Below are positions 1 through 9,323 of a stretch of DNA of 64,000 nucleotides, in pieces. Every line of letters starts with the position of its first letter. Within the stretch, counting starts at the first letter, position 1. A program made the position numbers and the translations under genes. Origin of the DNA: Planctomycetaceae bacterium. GTDB lineage: Bacteria; Planctomycetota; Planctomycetia; Planctomycetales; Planctomycetaceae. Location: positions 1 through 64,000 of the forward strand of contig JAKFUG010000031.1 of assembly GCA_021732785.1 (NCBI GenBank), in the 5' to 3' direction. Under the pieces are notes generated by a model. It saw only the letters and a list, made by a program, of their open reading frames with translations. It ran no database searches and was not told where the DNA came from.

Positions 1-1
1 A

Positions 2-88
2 CTCACGGCCATCAACGGCATGCTTCGTCGATTGGCCCCGACCCACGACCAACCTCCTTTCAAATACCGCCCCGCTGTCGCCGCATGA
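2..88 (+). CDS. possible C-terminal end of a gene cut by the window edge
   Basis: One plus-strand frame is open from the first bases to a TGA at 86-88 and would give 28 residues beginning LTAINGMLRRLAP. The composition is protein-like, but no family is recognised and the other two frames are not clearly worse. It could be the tail of a gene that starts before the window or chance. Between it and the terminator at 247 there is about 150 bases in which I see nothing. Confidence 0.25.
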   Translation, partial: LTAINGMLRRLAPTHDQPPFKYRPAVAA

Positions 89-246
89 AATCGATCCGGT
101 GAAGCAAAAACTTTATGGATAGACTCTTACACAAACACTTCGCGAGCCAAGGCTCACCGGTGACTGCACCGCGAAGCGTCGAATCCTCGAAATCGTCTGT
201 TTGAACTGCCGGCTCGTCGACGCAAAGCTATGCCCGCAAATAAGAA

Positions 247-274
247 AGCCCTTCGACATTCTCGTCGAAGGGCT
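247..274 (-). terminator. Rho-independent terminator of tmRNA
   Basis: A perfect 11-bp stem (247-257 with 264-274) closes a 6-base loop. Reading the minus strand it is followed by TTTCTTA. It lies 16 bases past the tmRNA 3' end, so it is the natural terminator of ssrA. Confidence 0.85.
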
Positions 275-289
275 TCTTGTCCCCGATAG

Positions 290-649
<360 letters not shown>

Positions 650-680
650 ACATCGAGCCGCAGGCGACTCAACATTGCTT

Positions 681-708
681 ATCATATCGACAGAAGAAAG
701 CCGGTCAA
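681..708 (-). promoter_or_regulatory. sigma70-type promoter of ssrA
   Basis: On the minus strand TTGACC (703-708) is followed after 16 bases by TATGAT (681-686). Transcription would begin some 25-30 bases before the mature 5' end, leaving a short leader for RNase P to remove. It is the only strong promoter-like pair in the spacer before ssrA. Confidence 0.7.
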
Positions 709-754
709 TGTGCAATCGAACTCCACACGAAAACTTTAGACCAAAGAGCACACT

Positions 755-1882
755 TTATTTTCCCGGGCCGAGGCGCTGGGCGAGTTTTTCATGGGCACCC
801 GCGGTTTGACGGATAAGCACCAGCGGCCCGAACACGGCGACCGCTCCGCCCGTGCCGTCCACGTCTTCCCAGGAACCGACTTCCTTCATTTGTGTGACTT
901 GTGCCGCGATGTCCTCGGCCGGACGTTTTGCGGCTCGGGAATCGTAAATCTGCACGGTCATCATTTCATCGGCCATCGCTTTGGTGGTGATGTAGAACAC
1001 CTCGTGACGAATCACCGCCGTCAAATTTGGGGCCGCGAGTGCTGTAGTGATGGCCGTTCCCGCAGACTGCTTCTCTCCGGAAAGTGTAATTTTGGTATCG
1101 AGGCTGAGTCCTTCGTCCTGCAAAGCCGTTTCCGCCACAACGACGTTGATCTTCAGCTTCGCTCGCAAAAGTTCGCCGAGTTGGGCAACCGTCATCTCAC
1201 CGGCGGAAAGCGTCGATGGTTTGGATAAATTACGACGCAGCAGATCTTCACTGCGCTCAATCAGTGTTGGCGGACGGCGTTTGCCGGAAAGGGCCGCGGC
1301 AATATCGGCCAGCAGGTCCGCAATTTCGGCATGCGTCGACTTGGTTTGTAAGATCGTGGCGCTTTGAGGCGAGATTGCCGTAATCTTGCCGCCCTCACCA
1401 TCAAGCTCTTCCCACAACCCCGAACACATCACTTCCAGCGAATTGGTCAACATCTCCGGATCGACGGCTCCCAACCCGGCCAGGGGATAGGTGAGCGTTA
1501 GCATCTGTTTGTCGGCATTCGCTCTGGTTCCGATGGACAGCGTTCCCTTGTCGATCGTGTAGGTCAACTGCAGCGGTTCGAGGATGAGATTGAACGCGGA
1601 TGCCAGCGTGATTCCATCAACCTGAAGCGGGGAAATCGAAACGGAGGAATCGATTCCTTCTTCGGTCAGTGACGCTTTGTCGATTTCCAGTTTCAACTTA
1701 TGTTTGGCGCAGAGTTCTTGCAGCAGTTGCTCCAGGGTGCGGGCTTCTCCCGTCAGCGTTGTTTTCTGGATCAGACGTTTATCCAGATTGGCCTGAGCCG
1801 ACACCGTGCCGCAGGCATAGACGAGAAAGCCGACGGCGATCAACCAGCTCGTCGTCTTCTGCCGAAAGCAACATGGAAGCAT
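755..1882 (-). CDS. secreted protein with two STN/secretin-like repeats
   Basis: 375 residues with an N-terminal signal peptide (hydrophobic about 12-29, ending near VSAQA). Two copies of a similar unit follow: an opening LEQLLQELCAKHKLKLEID and later VAQLGELLRAKLKINVVV. Each leads to a segment in which a residue run is compared with a tabulated value (TLTYPLAGL; MMTVQIYDS) and ends in EELDGEGG/EDVDGTGG. This arrangement resembles the secretin and TonB short N-terminal (STN-like) fold seen in many planctomycete exported proteins. No secretin barrel or TonB plug follows, so it is likely a free periplasmic or surface protein. Function is unknown. Confidence 0.6.
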   Translation of the reverse strand: MLPCCFRQKTTSWLIAVGFLVYACGTVSAQANLDKRLIQKTTLTGEARTLEQLLQELCAKHKLKLEIDKASLTEEGIDSSVSISPLQVDGITLASAFNLILEPLQLTYTIDKGTLSIGTRANADKQMLTLTYPLAGLGAVDPEMLTNSLEVMCSGLWEELDGEGGKITAISPQSATILQTKSTHAEIADLLADIAAALSGKRRPPTLIERSEDLLRRNLSKPSTLSAGEMTVAQLGELLRAKLKINVVVAETALQDEGLSLDTKITLSGEKQSAGTAITTALAAPNLTAVIRHEVFYITTKAMADEMMTVQIYDSRAAKRPAEDIAAQVTQMKEVGSWEDVDGTGGAVAVFGPLVLIRQTAGAHEKLAQRLGPGK

Positions 1883-1951
1883 GTAATGACCCTGAATTTG
1901 GATGCCCGGTTGATCACAATGATTGAGGACACAGATATTATGTAGAGTCGT

Positions 1952-2203
1952 TTAACGACCGCGCAAAGCCCCGAGAACCATCAGCAAGACGATCGCGCCG
2001 AGAACCGACAAACAGATGCCGCGGATGTCGAATGTGTTGACGGTGCCCCAATTGAGTTGGGTGCCGATCCAGCCGCCGATCGCTGCACCGACGATGCCGA
2101 TGACCATGGTCATGAACAAGCCGCCGGGTTGTCGGCCCGGCATAATGATGCGTGCCAGCCAACCGGCGACTAAACCCAGGAAAATCCAGCCGAGAATGGT
2201 CAT
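1952..2203 (-). CDS. GlsB/YeaQ/YmgE-family stress membrane protein
   Basis: 83 residues, almost wholly hydrophobic, with three predicted membrane segments (about 3-22, 30-48, 58-78). The pattern GWIFLGLVAGWLARIIMPG, then GLFMTMVIGIVGAAIGGWIG, is typical of the transglycosylase-associated / GlsB family, found widely as small inner-membrane proteins induced by stress. No enzymatic role is established for the family. It stands alone between the secreted protein and the cyclophilin, on the same strand. Confidence 0.85.
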   Translation of the reverse strand: MTILGWIFLGLVAGWLARIIMPGRQPGGLFMTMVIGIVGAAIGGWIGTQLNWGTVNTFDIRGICLSVLGAIVLLMVLGALRGR

Positions 2204-2226
2204 GTCGTTGTTCCAGGGAAAAGAGA

Positions 2227-2248
2227 CCCAGGGATCGGAATCCCTGGG
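2227..2248. repeat. CCCAGGGAT hairpin repeat
   Basis: A 9-bp perfect stem (2227-2235 / 2240-2248) with the tetraloop CGGA, flanked by GAGA and CTTCC. The same layout recurs at 25344-25422 and 47772-47793. It sits between the cyclophilin start region of spacing and the membrane-protein gene, both on the minus strand. Confidence 0.75.
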
Positions 2249-2266
2249 CTTCCAGGGGTTGATTGA

Positions 2267-3385
2267 CTAGGGGCGCGGGTCGGGCTGCGTGACGGGGGAG
2301 TATTCGTGTTTGCGCTTGCGGATCACCTTCGCGGACTCAATCACGTCCCCGACTTCCAGCGCGGCGGCGACATCCATGCCTTTCACGATGCGGCCGAACA
2401 CGGTGTGGCCCCGTTCTTCATCCGCGTTCGGGTTCAAATGGGCCGTGGGCAGGTGCGTGAGGAAGAATTGTGACCCGCCGGTGTCTTTGCCTGCATGCGC
2501 CATGCTGAGACTGCCGCGGAAATGGAGGCGGGCGTTCGGTTGATAGCACTCGCATTTGATGACGTAACCGGGTCCGCCACTGCCATCGTTGCGCGGGTCG
2601 TCGTCTTTGGAAAGGGGGTCGCCACCCTGTGCCATGAAATTGGGAATGACGCGGTGAAATTTGATTTTGTCATACTCTTTGGCTTCGACCAGGCTAATGA
2701 AGTTCGCGACCGTGTTCGGCGCTTCGTTCTCAAAAAGCTCCAGCAGGACGTCACCCTTCGTCGTCTTGAACAGCACCTGCGGGAGTTGCTTGTCGCCTGT
2801 CGCAGCGGCTTCCTTCGCGCGAATGGCTTGCTCCGCTTCCCAATATCCGGCGTAGGTGTCGGTCTCTTCGAGATAGCGGCCACCGAGTTGCGGATGCAGC
2901 ACGCCATCCTTGTCCGCGGCTTCCAGGACGGACTTCGCTTTGGCAAAATCGTGCCGGGCGAAATGCGCGACGCCGGTAATGTTCATCACGATCTGTGTTT
3001 TGCGACCAGCGGTAATCAACTGATCGCCAATCCTGGCCGCGTCGTCATACTTGTTGGCTTGAAAGTACGCTTCCAGCGCTGTTTCCCCGGCCTCGAAGTT
3101 CTTCGGATCGGCGGCGTAAACTTCCGGCGCGAGCTTCGCCAATTCCGGGTAGACCTTTCCCTGAAACTCATCGCGCAGTTCGCCGAATTCCTTGGCGATT
3201 TTTTCCCGGTCTTCCGCTTCGGTCGCGGCCCGAAATGCCTTCTGCAGTTCAGGCAACCGTTCCAGAATGACCGCCTTGCGAGCGAGAACTTTTTCCCACG
3301 CCTTCAGATCGGGTTCCGCCGCCGACACCATCGTGACGCAGGAACCAAGGACTGCCACCACTGTCAGGACACGCAACGAAACCAC
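2267..3385 (-). CDS. exported cyclophilin-type peptidyl-prolyl isomerase
   Basis: 372 residues. A GTG start gives a signal peptide (VSLRVLTVVAVLGSCVTMVSAA). Residues about 25-190 are helical and TPR-like, with alternating Ala/Leu and KAKSVLEAA-type repeats. The C-terminal half, about 200-355, is a cyclophilin domain: VLFKTTKGDVLLELF, FHRVIPNFMAQGGDP, SLSMAHAG.DTGGSQFF and HTVFGRIVKGMDV. The catalytic Arg of FHRV and the QGGD and FF signatures are intact, so cis-trans isomerisation of X-Pro bonds outside the cytoplasm is expected. The TPR-like front may bind clients. A GGAG lies just upstream of the GTG. Confidence 0.9.
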   Translation of the reverse strand: MVSLRVLTVVAVLGSCVTMVSAAEPDLKAWEKVLARKAVILERLPELQKAFRAATEAEDREKIAKEFGELRDEFQGKVYPELAKLAPEVYAADPKNFEAGETALEAYFQANKYDDAARIGDQLITAGRKTQIVMNITGVAHFARHDFAKAKSVLEAADKDGVLHPQLGGRYLEETDTYAGYWEAEQAIRAKEAAATGDKQLPQVLFKTTKGDVLLELFENEAPNTVANFISLVEAKEYDKIKFHRVIPNFMAQGGDPLSKDDDPRNDGSGGPGYVIKCECYQPNARLHFRGSLSMAHAGKDTGGSQFFLTHLPTAHLNPNADEERGHTVFGRIVKGMDVAAALEVGDVIESAKVIRKRKHEYSPVTQPDPRP

Positions 3386-3497
3386 AGGACACTCCAGACG
3401 GCAAGGGGGGACGACGATTCAGAAGAGTTAGTTTAAGCCGTTGGTGTGCTTGATCCTAGCAAGTGGGGCAGGATTTTCCGGGTGATTGCCTCTGGAA

Positions 3498-3908
3498 TTA
3501 TGGAGCGAGAAATTCAAACAGCCCATCGTCCATGAGCAACTGGCGGTAAATGACGCGACGATCTGAATTGATCTTCAAGAGTGCGATTGTCGCCCGGGCC
3601 ATGTCGGACTTGCCGCGAAGCAGGGCACCATCCCAAACGAAGTGTTCGCTCCAAACATCCATGCGGGGATTGAACAAACGGACTAATTTGTCGGTGGCAG
3701 GAACATACGCTGAGACATCGCTCCCCTTGAAATCATTGCAGCGAGCGCACGCCCAAGCCAGATTTGCCATTTCTGTCGGGCCATCGTGTTTGACAGCCCG
3801 AATGTGGTCCGCTTCGTGAGGCAATTCCGTCACCGCATCCGGCAACTGGCAGGATTCGCACCGTCCTTGCGCGCGAAGCCGCACCTGTTCTCGCAAGGCC
3901 GCATTCAT
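3498..3908 (-). CDS. HNH endonuclease
   Basis: 136 residues. The zinc knuckle C17-x2-C20, the ADHI motif (D34, H35), H41, N49 and the second knuckle C54-x2-C57-N58 with FKGSD form a complete HNH nuclease core. It starts four bases inside the upstream small gene (ATGA overlap at 3905-3908), so the two are co-translated. Free-standing HNH proteins of this size are common, and their targets are usually unknown. It is not next to restriction or phage genes. Confidence 0.85.
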   Translation of the reverse strand: MNAALREQVRLRAQGRCESCQLPDAVTELPHEADHIRAVKHDGPTEMANLAWACARCNDFKGSDVSAYVPATDKLVRLFNPRMDVWSEHFVWDGALLRGKSDMARATIALLKINSDRRVIYRQLLMDDGLFEFLAP

Positions 3909-4189
3909 GACGCCGGCAAACTGCTCTGACGCAGGGTTCGCCGTGCCTTGGCATGCAGCAAATCGAGAAGCTCACCCGTGAGGAGGTATTCCTCCAGAGT
4001 GGTTTGCTCGACCGTTGAGATGGTCCCCGCGTTCTGCTTCTGCAGGAGCTCGCGGATCCGAGTCTTGGCCGAGTCCTTCAGGTGCAGCGACAACAATTCG
4101 CGCGCGAACTCGGGACTGGCCATTGAGGCTGTGGGCTCCACCACCTCGGTGAGAAATCCAGGCGATGGTAGAGTAGCTTCGGGATTCAT
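3905..4189 (-). CDS. hypothetical protein translationally coupled to the HNH nuclease
   Basis: 94 residues, mostly helical, with no membrane segment. The middle reads ELLSLHLKDSAKTRIRELL, then TTLEEYLLTGELLDLLHAK, resembling short helical proteins that sit before HNH genes in planctomycetes. It could modulate the nuclease, but nothing in the sequence proves this. Its ATG is at 4189, and its TGA overlaps the start of the nuclease by four bases. Confidence 0.65.
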   Translation of the reverse strand: MNPEATLPSPGFLTEVVEPTASMASPEFARELLSLHLKDSAKTRIRELLQKQNAGTISTVEQTTLEEYLLTGELLDLLHAKARRTLRQSSLPAS

Positions 4190-4351
4190 AATTTGAAGTC
4201 TATCATGATTAGAATACGGCGTCGAGTTTTTTACGACGATTGTCCGATGGTCGAAAGAATTGACTTCTCCATCGTCTGCGGGGAAAATGCCTTCAAAAAC
4301 GTCCTATTCGGGAGTCGAACCTCGCGCTCTTTTGCCCTCTTGGAACTCTCT

Positions 4352-4570
4352 ATGACCATTGATACCGAAGAACTTCGTGCGCTTTCTCCAGCAGAGAAGC
4401 TGCGATTGGTCGAATTCCTCTGGGACGACCTTGGCGACGCGACGGAATCCATTCCACTTCCCGACTGGGTCGATCAGGAAGCCGTCAAACGACGTAATGA
4501 AATGCGGGATCCGGCGTTTGGCTTGACTCATGACGAGGTATGGCGTCGGATTGAACGCCGCCATGCCTAG
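4352..4570 (+). CDS. antitoxin, addiction-module (PF09720-like) family
   Basis: 72 residues from the ATG at 4352. An upstream frame extension to 4193 is unlike the family and is ignored. The opening ELRALSPAEKLRLVEFLWDDL and the later HDEVWRRIERRHA are hallmarks of the unstable antitoxins that pair with ParE/RelE toxins. Its last eight bases overlap the next gene (4563), the usual coupling of such a pair. Confidence 0.85.
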   Translation: MTIDTEELRALSPAEKLRLVEFLWDDLGDATESIPLPDWVDQEAVKRRNEMRDPAFGLTHDEVWRRIERRHA

Positions 4571-4868
4571 CAATGTTCGCTATCACCCGCTTTTCGACTA
4601 CGACGTTCGTGAAGCCGCGCGCTGGTACGATCAACGGTCGATGGGACTTGGTGACGCATTTGTCGCGATTGTACGGCAGAGCACTGCGAACGTGATTGCT
4701 GACCCGGAGAGGTTCGCCCGTTCCACATCGGGTTGCCGCTATGTTCGCTTGCCGCGTTTCGCCTATGTCCTGTTGTTCGATGTCATTGACGATGAGTTGT
4801 TGATGTTGGGCGTTCTGCATACGGCTCGATCCATAGAAAAATGGCGTGAACGTCTGGCGGAGATTTGA
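4563..4868 (+). CDS. ParE/RelE-superfamily toxin
   Basis: 101 residues from the ATG at 4563. The fold signature is clear: YHPLFDYDVREAARWYDQR, then GLGDAFVAIVRQSTANVIADPERF, then CRYVRLPRFAYVLLFDVID and a closing strand LLMLGVLHTARS. This matches ParE/RelE-type plasmid-stabilisation toxins, which act on gyrase or on ribosome-bound mRNA; the sequence does not say which. It overlaps its antitoxin by eight bases. The next 170 bases hold only a 27-codon frame at 4871 without supporting features. Confidence 0.88.
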   Translation: MPSNVRYHPLFDYDVREAARWYDQRSMGLGDAFVAIVRQSTANVIADPERFARSTSGCRYVRLPRFAYVLLFDVIDDELLMLGVLHTARSIEKWRERLAEI

Positions 4869-5038
4869 CGATGCACAGCCACAATGACGGGGATTTTGCT
4901 TGGCTGGATCCTGCCGATCACGGTTCGCTTCTCGTTATCGCACAAGCACTGTAGGATGTTCTCTGGTTCAGGACGTTCAATCATTGCGTGGGATGATCGA
5001 TCCCACCACCGCCCGACATCCCGTGGATTTTTGCGAGC

Positions 5039-5935
5039 ATGGATGCCGCCGCCACCGATCTGGAGATTGCGTTCCGCCTCTGGCGTGAATCGATCAACCA
5101 ACGTCTCTCCGGTTACATGGCGGAACGGCTCGATTGCCCGCCACGGTTACGGGAGTCGATGGCCTACAGCCTGCTGGCGGGCGGCAAGCGACTTCGGCCC
5201 TTGTTGGCGATGGTCGCCTGCGAAGCCTGTGGCGGCGACCCATTCGCCGCGCTTCCGGCCGGGTGTGCCCTCGAAATGGTTCACACCTACTCATTGATCC
5301 ACGACGATCTCCCGGCGATGGACGACGACGATTTCCGCCGCGGCCGCCCCACGAATCACAAAGTTTTCGGCGAATCCCTCGCGATTCTGGCCGGTGACGC
5401 CCTGCTGACATTAGCGTTTGAAGTGCTTGCGCGGGATGTGCAGCCGGGCAATGTCGCCGCGGCGTGCTGTGCCGACCTGGCGTCCGCGGCCGGGGAATGC
5501 GGGATGGTCGCCGGGCAGGTGGTCGATCTCGAAGCGGAACAGACGGGCGTCAAAGACGTTGCGCATCTGGAAGGGATCCATCGTCGCAAGACCGGACGGT
5601 TGTTGATGTCGGGTCTGACAATGGGAGGCCGCATCGCCGGGGCGGATGCGCCCACGCTTCGCCGTTTGGAAGAGTACGGACAAGGTGTTGGTTTAGCGTT
5701 CCAAATTGCGGATGATCTCTTAGATGTCAGCGGCGACCCCGAAAAAATGGGGAAGGGCGTCCAGAAAGACGCCGGGTTGGGGAAGCTGACGTATCCCGGT
5801 TTGTTGGGCGTCGACGAAAGTCGTCGGCGGCTGTGGGGTTTATTGGACGAAGCGAAACAGCAGGCGGCGTCATTCGGCACGCAGGGAGCAAAGCTCGCCG
5901 CCCTCGCTGATTTCGTGGGGAAGAGGGACCACTGA
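5039..5935 (+). CDS. ispA: polyprenyl (farnesyl/geranylgeranyl) diphosphate synthase
   Basis: 298 residues. The enzyme joins isopentenyl diphosphate to an allylic diphosphate in isoprenoid synthesis in the cytoplasm. Visible motifs are the substrate loop GGKRLRPLL, the first Asp-rich motif DDLPAMDDDDFRRG, HNK-like KVFGE, and the second Asp-rich motif FQIADDLLD. The length matches IspA-type short-chain synthases. The final TGA shares one base with the dxs start (5935), so the two pathway genes form an operon. Chain length of the product cannot be decided by eye, so the gene symbol is by context. Confidence 0.9.
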   Translation: MDAAATDLEIAFRLWRESINQRLSGYMAERLDCPPRLRESMAYSLLAGGKRLRPLLAMVACEACGGDPFAALPAGCALEMVHTYSLIHDDLPAMDDDDFRRGRPTNHKVFGESLAILAGDALLTLAFEVLARDVQPGNVAAACCADLASAAGECGMVAGQVVDLEAEQTGVKDVAHLEGIHRRKTGRLLMSGLTMGGRIAGADAPTLRRLEEYGQGVGLAFQIADDLLDVSGDPEKMGKGVQKDAGLGKLTYPGLLGVDESRRRLWGLLDEAKQQAASFGTQGAKLAALADFVGKRDH

Positions 5936-7851
5936 TGGAATTCCAGATTCTGCCCCGCATTACGTCGCCGTTGGATTTGCGGGGGCTGACCGATCTCCAA
6001 CTGAAGCAGCTTGCGGACGAAATCCGCGAAGCCCTTTGCACCGTGGTGACCGATCGGACCGCCCACTTCGCCAGCAATCTCGGCGTGGTCGAGTTGTGCC
6101 TCGCGTTGCATCTGGTCTTCGATTTTTCCAAAGACCGGTTGATCTGGGACACCGGCCATCAGATTTATCCGCACAAGTTGATCACCGGACGATTCAAAGA
6201 TTTCCACACGATTCGCCGCCGTCATGGGTTGATGGGCTTTCCGAATCCGAACGAAAGTCCGTACGACCTGTTCATGACGGGGCATGCCGGGGCAAGCGTG
6301 TCGACCGTGCTCGGCATGAAAGCCGGGGACGATCTCGCCGGGCATCTCGGGCGGAAATCGGTCGCGGTCATTGGCGACGGGGCCTTACCATCCGGAGTCG
6401 TCTTTGAGGCGATGAACAACGCCGCGGAGTTGAAGAAAGACCTGCTGGTCATTCTCAACGACAACAAGATGGGCATCTGCCCGCGTGTCGGCGGCCTGGG
6501 GAGATATCTCGATAAAGCCCGCGTCGCACCGTTCTATAACGGACTGAAACGCGATGTTTCGTGGTTGCTGAATCGCGTGCCCATGGTCGGGGAAAGTGCA
6601 TCACAGGCGATTTCCCACTTCAAGGATGCTCTCCGCGGCTACCTCCACGGCGGCATGCTCTTTGAAGAAATGGGCTTCCGCTACATCGGCCCGGTGGACG
6701 GTCACGATCTCGTCGGTCTGCGAAAATCGCTGGAGATGGTGAAGGATGTCAGCGGTCCGGTCCTGCTGCACGTCTTCACGCAGAAGGGCCACGGTTTCGG
6801 CCCGGCGTGTGATGACCCCGTGATGTTCCATGCCCCGCCGCCGTTCCAGCGCAATGGTCAGCAGGAAGTCGGCAGCATCAAGAAAAGTTCGTCCGTCGCC
6901 TACACCAACACGATGAGCGATGCGCTTTACGACGAGATGCAACGCAATCCGGCGGTGTGTGTTCTCACTGCTGCCATGTGTGAAGGCAACAAACTCGCCC
7001 GCGTCCGAACCGATTTCCCCGAGCGATTCTTCGACACCGGCATCTGCGAAGCCCACACCGTCGCCTTTGCGGGCGGGATGGCCAAAGCCGGGATGCGGCC
7101 GGTCGTCGACATCTACAGCACCTTCCTGCAACGCAGTTTCGACCACATTTTCCAGGAAGTCGCCCTGCAGAATCTGCCCGTGACGTTCTGCCTCGATCGT
7201 GCCGGCCTCGCCGGTCCCGATGGCCCCACACATCACGGTGCTTTCGACAATACCTACATGCGTGTTTTCCCGAACATGGTGGTCACCGCGCCTGGTGATG
7301 CCCACGATGTCGCGCCGCTGTTGCAATTCGCGGTGCAGTATCCGGGACCGGTGTCGATCCGTTATCCGAAGGCGAACATTGAAATCGTCGAACGTCCCGA
7401 ACAGCCGGTCGAACTCGGCAAAGCGGAAGTCTTCCGCTGGGGTCGTGATGGGGTATTCGTGGCTTTCGGGACGTTGTTCACGGCTTGCGTGCAAGCGGCC
7501 GAACAACTCCGCGAACAGGGTCTCGATGTCGGCGTGATCAATGCCCGCTTCGTGAAACCGCTGGATACGGAAACCATCTTCCGCGCGATCGAAGAGACTG
7601 GCTTCGTACTGACGGTCGAAGAGGGCACGCTGCTCGGCGGTTTCGGTGCGGCGGTATTGGAAGCCGCGAACGCCGCGCGGATCTCGACCGACAATGTCCG
7701 GTGTCTCGGTTTGCCCGACCGTTTCATCGAACACGGCGAACGGGACGAATTGCTTGCCGAACTGGGGTTGGACGTCAGCGGTCTGATCCGTGCGGCGCTG
7801 GAGATGGCGGGGCAAAATGTCACCGAACCGGAAACCGTCGTCGCCACCTAA
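5935..7851 (+). CDS. dxs: 1-deoxy-D-xylulose-5-phosphate synthase
   Basis: 638 residues. It condenses pyruvate and glyceraldehyde 3-phosphate, with thiamine diphosphate, in the first step of the MEP isoprenoid pathway. The N-terminal half shows WDTGHQIYPHKLITGR and the cofactor loop VAVIGDGALPSG followed by NDNKMGI. The transketolase-like centre has FDTGICEAHTVAFAGGMA and RAGLAGPDGPTHHG, and the C-terminal domain has VEEGTLLGGFG and GLPDRFIEHG. The usual GDG-A-TGG is here GDGALPSG, a mild departure. It follows ispA with a one-base overlap and precedes a secreted hypothetical by 33 bases. Confidence 0.95.
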   Translation: MEFQILPRITSPLDLRGLTDLQLKQLADEIREALCTVVTDRTAHFASNLGVVELCLALHLVFDFSKDRLIWDTGHQIYPHKLITGRFKDFHTIRRRHGLMGFPNPNESPYDLFMTGHAGASVSTVLGMKAGDDLAGHLGRKSVAVIGDGALPSGVVFEAMNNAAELKKDLLVILNDNKMGICPRVGGLGRYLDKARVAPFYNGLKRDVSWLLNRVPMVGESASQAISHFKDALRGYLHGGMLFEEMGFRYIGPVDGHDLVGLRKSLEMVKDVSGPVLLHVFTQKGHGFGPACDDPVMFHAPPPFQRNGQQEVGSIKKSSSVAYTNTMSDALYDEMQRNPAVCVLTAAMCEGNKLARVRTDFPERFFDTGICEAHTVAFAGGMAKAGMRPVVDIYSTFLQRSFDHIFQEVALQNLPVTFCLDRAGLAGPDGPTHHGAFDNTYMRVFPNMVVTAPGDAHDVAPLLQFAVQYPGPVSIRYPKANIEIVERPEQPVELGKAEVFRWGRDGVFVAFGTLFTACVQAAEQLREQGLDVGVINARFVKPLDTETIFRAIEETGFVLTVEEGTLLGGFGAAVLEAANAARISTDNVRCLGLPDRFIEHGERDELLAELGLDVSGLIRAALEMAGQNVTEPETVVAT

Positions 7852-7884
7852 CGAATCAAGACACAATCCGGAAAGGATGTTCGG

Positions 7885-9246
7885 ATGAAATTGCGATTCT
7901 GGACGGCACTCGTCGTTATCGTCTGGTCACTGAACGGCACCGTAATTGCCGCCGGTGAGAAATACACGCTCGAAGAACCCGTGGACGATGAACGGGTCTT
8001 TGGCATCGGCTTGCGGCTCGATGTCCAGGGGAAAGTGCAGACGCGCGGGGCCGAGAACAAAAATGTCGATCTGCCCCTCACCGGTTCCGCGGCGTTATCG
8101 TATCGGGAACGGCGACTGCTCGGCATTGGCACGAGCTCGGAATCGTTGCGGGCCATTCGTGATTATGAGAACGCGCAAGTCGACATCGAAGTCGCCGATG
8201 AAAAAACGCAGGTTTCCCTGCCCGACGCTTTGAAACTCATCGTTGTCCAAGGCAAGCCATCGGGTCTGGAAGCCTACAGCCTCGGCGGATTGCTTTCCGC
8301 GCAGGAAGTAGAACTTCTTTCTCCACCGACGGATAGTTTGGGGCTCGTGGCGCTCTTGCCGACATCGCCCGTCGAAGTGGACGAGGAATGGTCGCCCCCC
8401 AAATGGGCCGGGCAATTCCTCGCCCGTCTCGAAGCCACGACGAAGAATGAACTCACGTGTAAATTGGCTAGTGTCGAAAAGAACGTGGCCAAAATTACTT
8501 TCACGGCCAGCATTCATGGAGCGGTGCAGGGGGCTCCGTCGGAACTGACGATCAAGGGTTCGATCGATTACGATCTGGCCTCCAAATCCATCAGTGCGGC
8601 GGATGTGCAACAGGCCGAAAAGCGGACCGTGGGAGCCGTGAGCGTCGGCCTGGATGTCGCTGCCCGGATGCGGTTGCTGCGAAAAGTGGCCCAGGTCGGC
8701 GGCCGTGTCGCCACGCCCGAGGTGCTCACCGTGGCCGGAACGGAGCAAGCGGAATCGGCACTTCTGCTGCGCTTCGAAGCCCCCGGCAAACTCGGGATGC
8801 TCCACTCACGACAATGGCATCTCTTCAAGCAAACCGAGCAAACGTCCATTCTGCGGCTGCTCGACGATGGGCTGTTCATCGCCCAGGTGAATCTCTCGCC
8901 GATCCCAGCCGCTCGTGCTGGCGAACACACGTCGCCGGAAGTCTTTGAGGCCGATATCCGTCAATCGCAGAAGGAACGGCTGAAGGCGATCACCGAGGCC
9001 AAAGTGATTCCCACCAAAGACGGGCGGTACGTCTACCGCGTCGTCGCCGAAGGGGCCATTGCCGATCGGCCGCTCACGTGGATTTACTACCTCATCGCCA
9101 ATCCCAAAGGCGAACAGGCATCCATGCTGGTTTCACTCGATCGGGAACTGGTGGAAAAGCTCGGCAACCGCGATCTCGACCTGGTGCAATCGCTCCGCTT
9201 CGGGGCCCCGCCGGTGACCGCGTTATTAAAGACAACGCCGAAATGA
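7885..9246 (+). CDS. secreted hypothetical protein
   Basis: 453 residues with a signal peptide (KLRFWTALVVIVWSLNGTVIAA). An AGGA lies about 10 bases before the ATG. The mature part is mixed alpha/beta without cysteine clusters or repeats I can assign. It includes a stretch LALLPTSPVEVDEEWSPPKW, typical of planctomycete exported proteins that compute a measured quantity over beta-rich domains. It follows dxs closely and may share its transcript, but nothing suggests an isoprenoid role. Function unknown. Confidence 0.65.
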   Translation: MKLRFWTALVVIVWSLNGTVIAAGEKYTLEEPVDDERVFGIGLRLDVQGKVQTRGAENKNVDLPLTGSAALSYRERRLLGIGTSSESLRAIRDYENAQVDIEVADEKTQVSLPDALKLIVVQGKPSGLEAYSLGGLLSAQEVELLSPPTDSLGLVALLPTSPVEVDEEWSPPKWAGQFLARLEATTKNELTCKLASVEKNVAKITFTASIHGAVQGAPSELTIKGSIDYDLASKSISAADVQQAEKRTVGAVSVGLDVAARMRLLRKVAQVGGRVATPEVLTVAGTEQAESALLLRFEAPGKLGMLHSRQWHLFKQTEQTSILRLLDDGLFIAQVNLSPIPAARAGEHTSPEVFEADIRQSQKERLKAITEAKVIPTKDGRYVYRVVAEGAIADRPLTWIYYLIANPKGEQASMLVSLDRELVEKLGNRDLDLVQSLRFGAPPVTALLKTTPK

Positions 9247-9260
9247 TGATGACGGCAACC

Positions 9261-9285
9261 AGCCCGCAGCGCCAGCGACGGGTGT
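9261..9285. repeat. single arm of the AGCCCGNAGCGCCAGCG family
   Basis: AGCCCGCAGCGCCAGCGACG matches the arms of the inverted repeats at 11644 and 14675, but no complementary second arm is present. It looks like a decayed or half copy placed just after the stop codon of the preceding gene. Confidence 0.55.
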
Positions 9286-9323
9286 GATAAAAACGGCTCG
9301 TAACAGCCGCTTCGGGGCGCACT

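Noticed and set aside
2495-3436. 313-residue plus-strand frame opposite the cyclophilin gene
   Set aside because: Antisense shadow in GC-rich DNA. The minus strand encodes an intact cyclophilin with all motifs.
4871-4954. 27-codon frame that might be the exonuclease VII small subunit often found before ispA
   Set aside because: It is too short and lacks the family's helical pattern.
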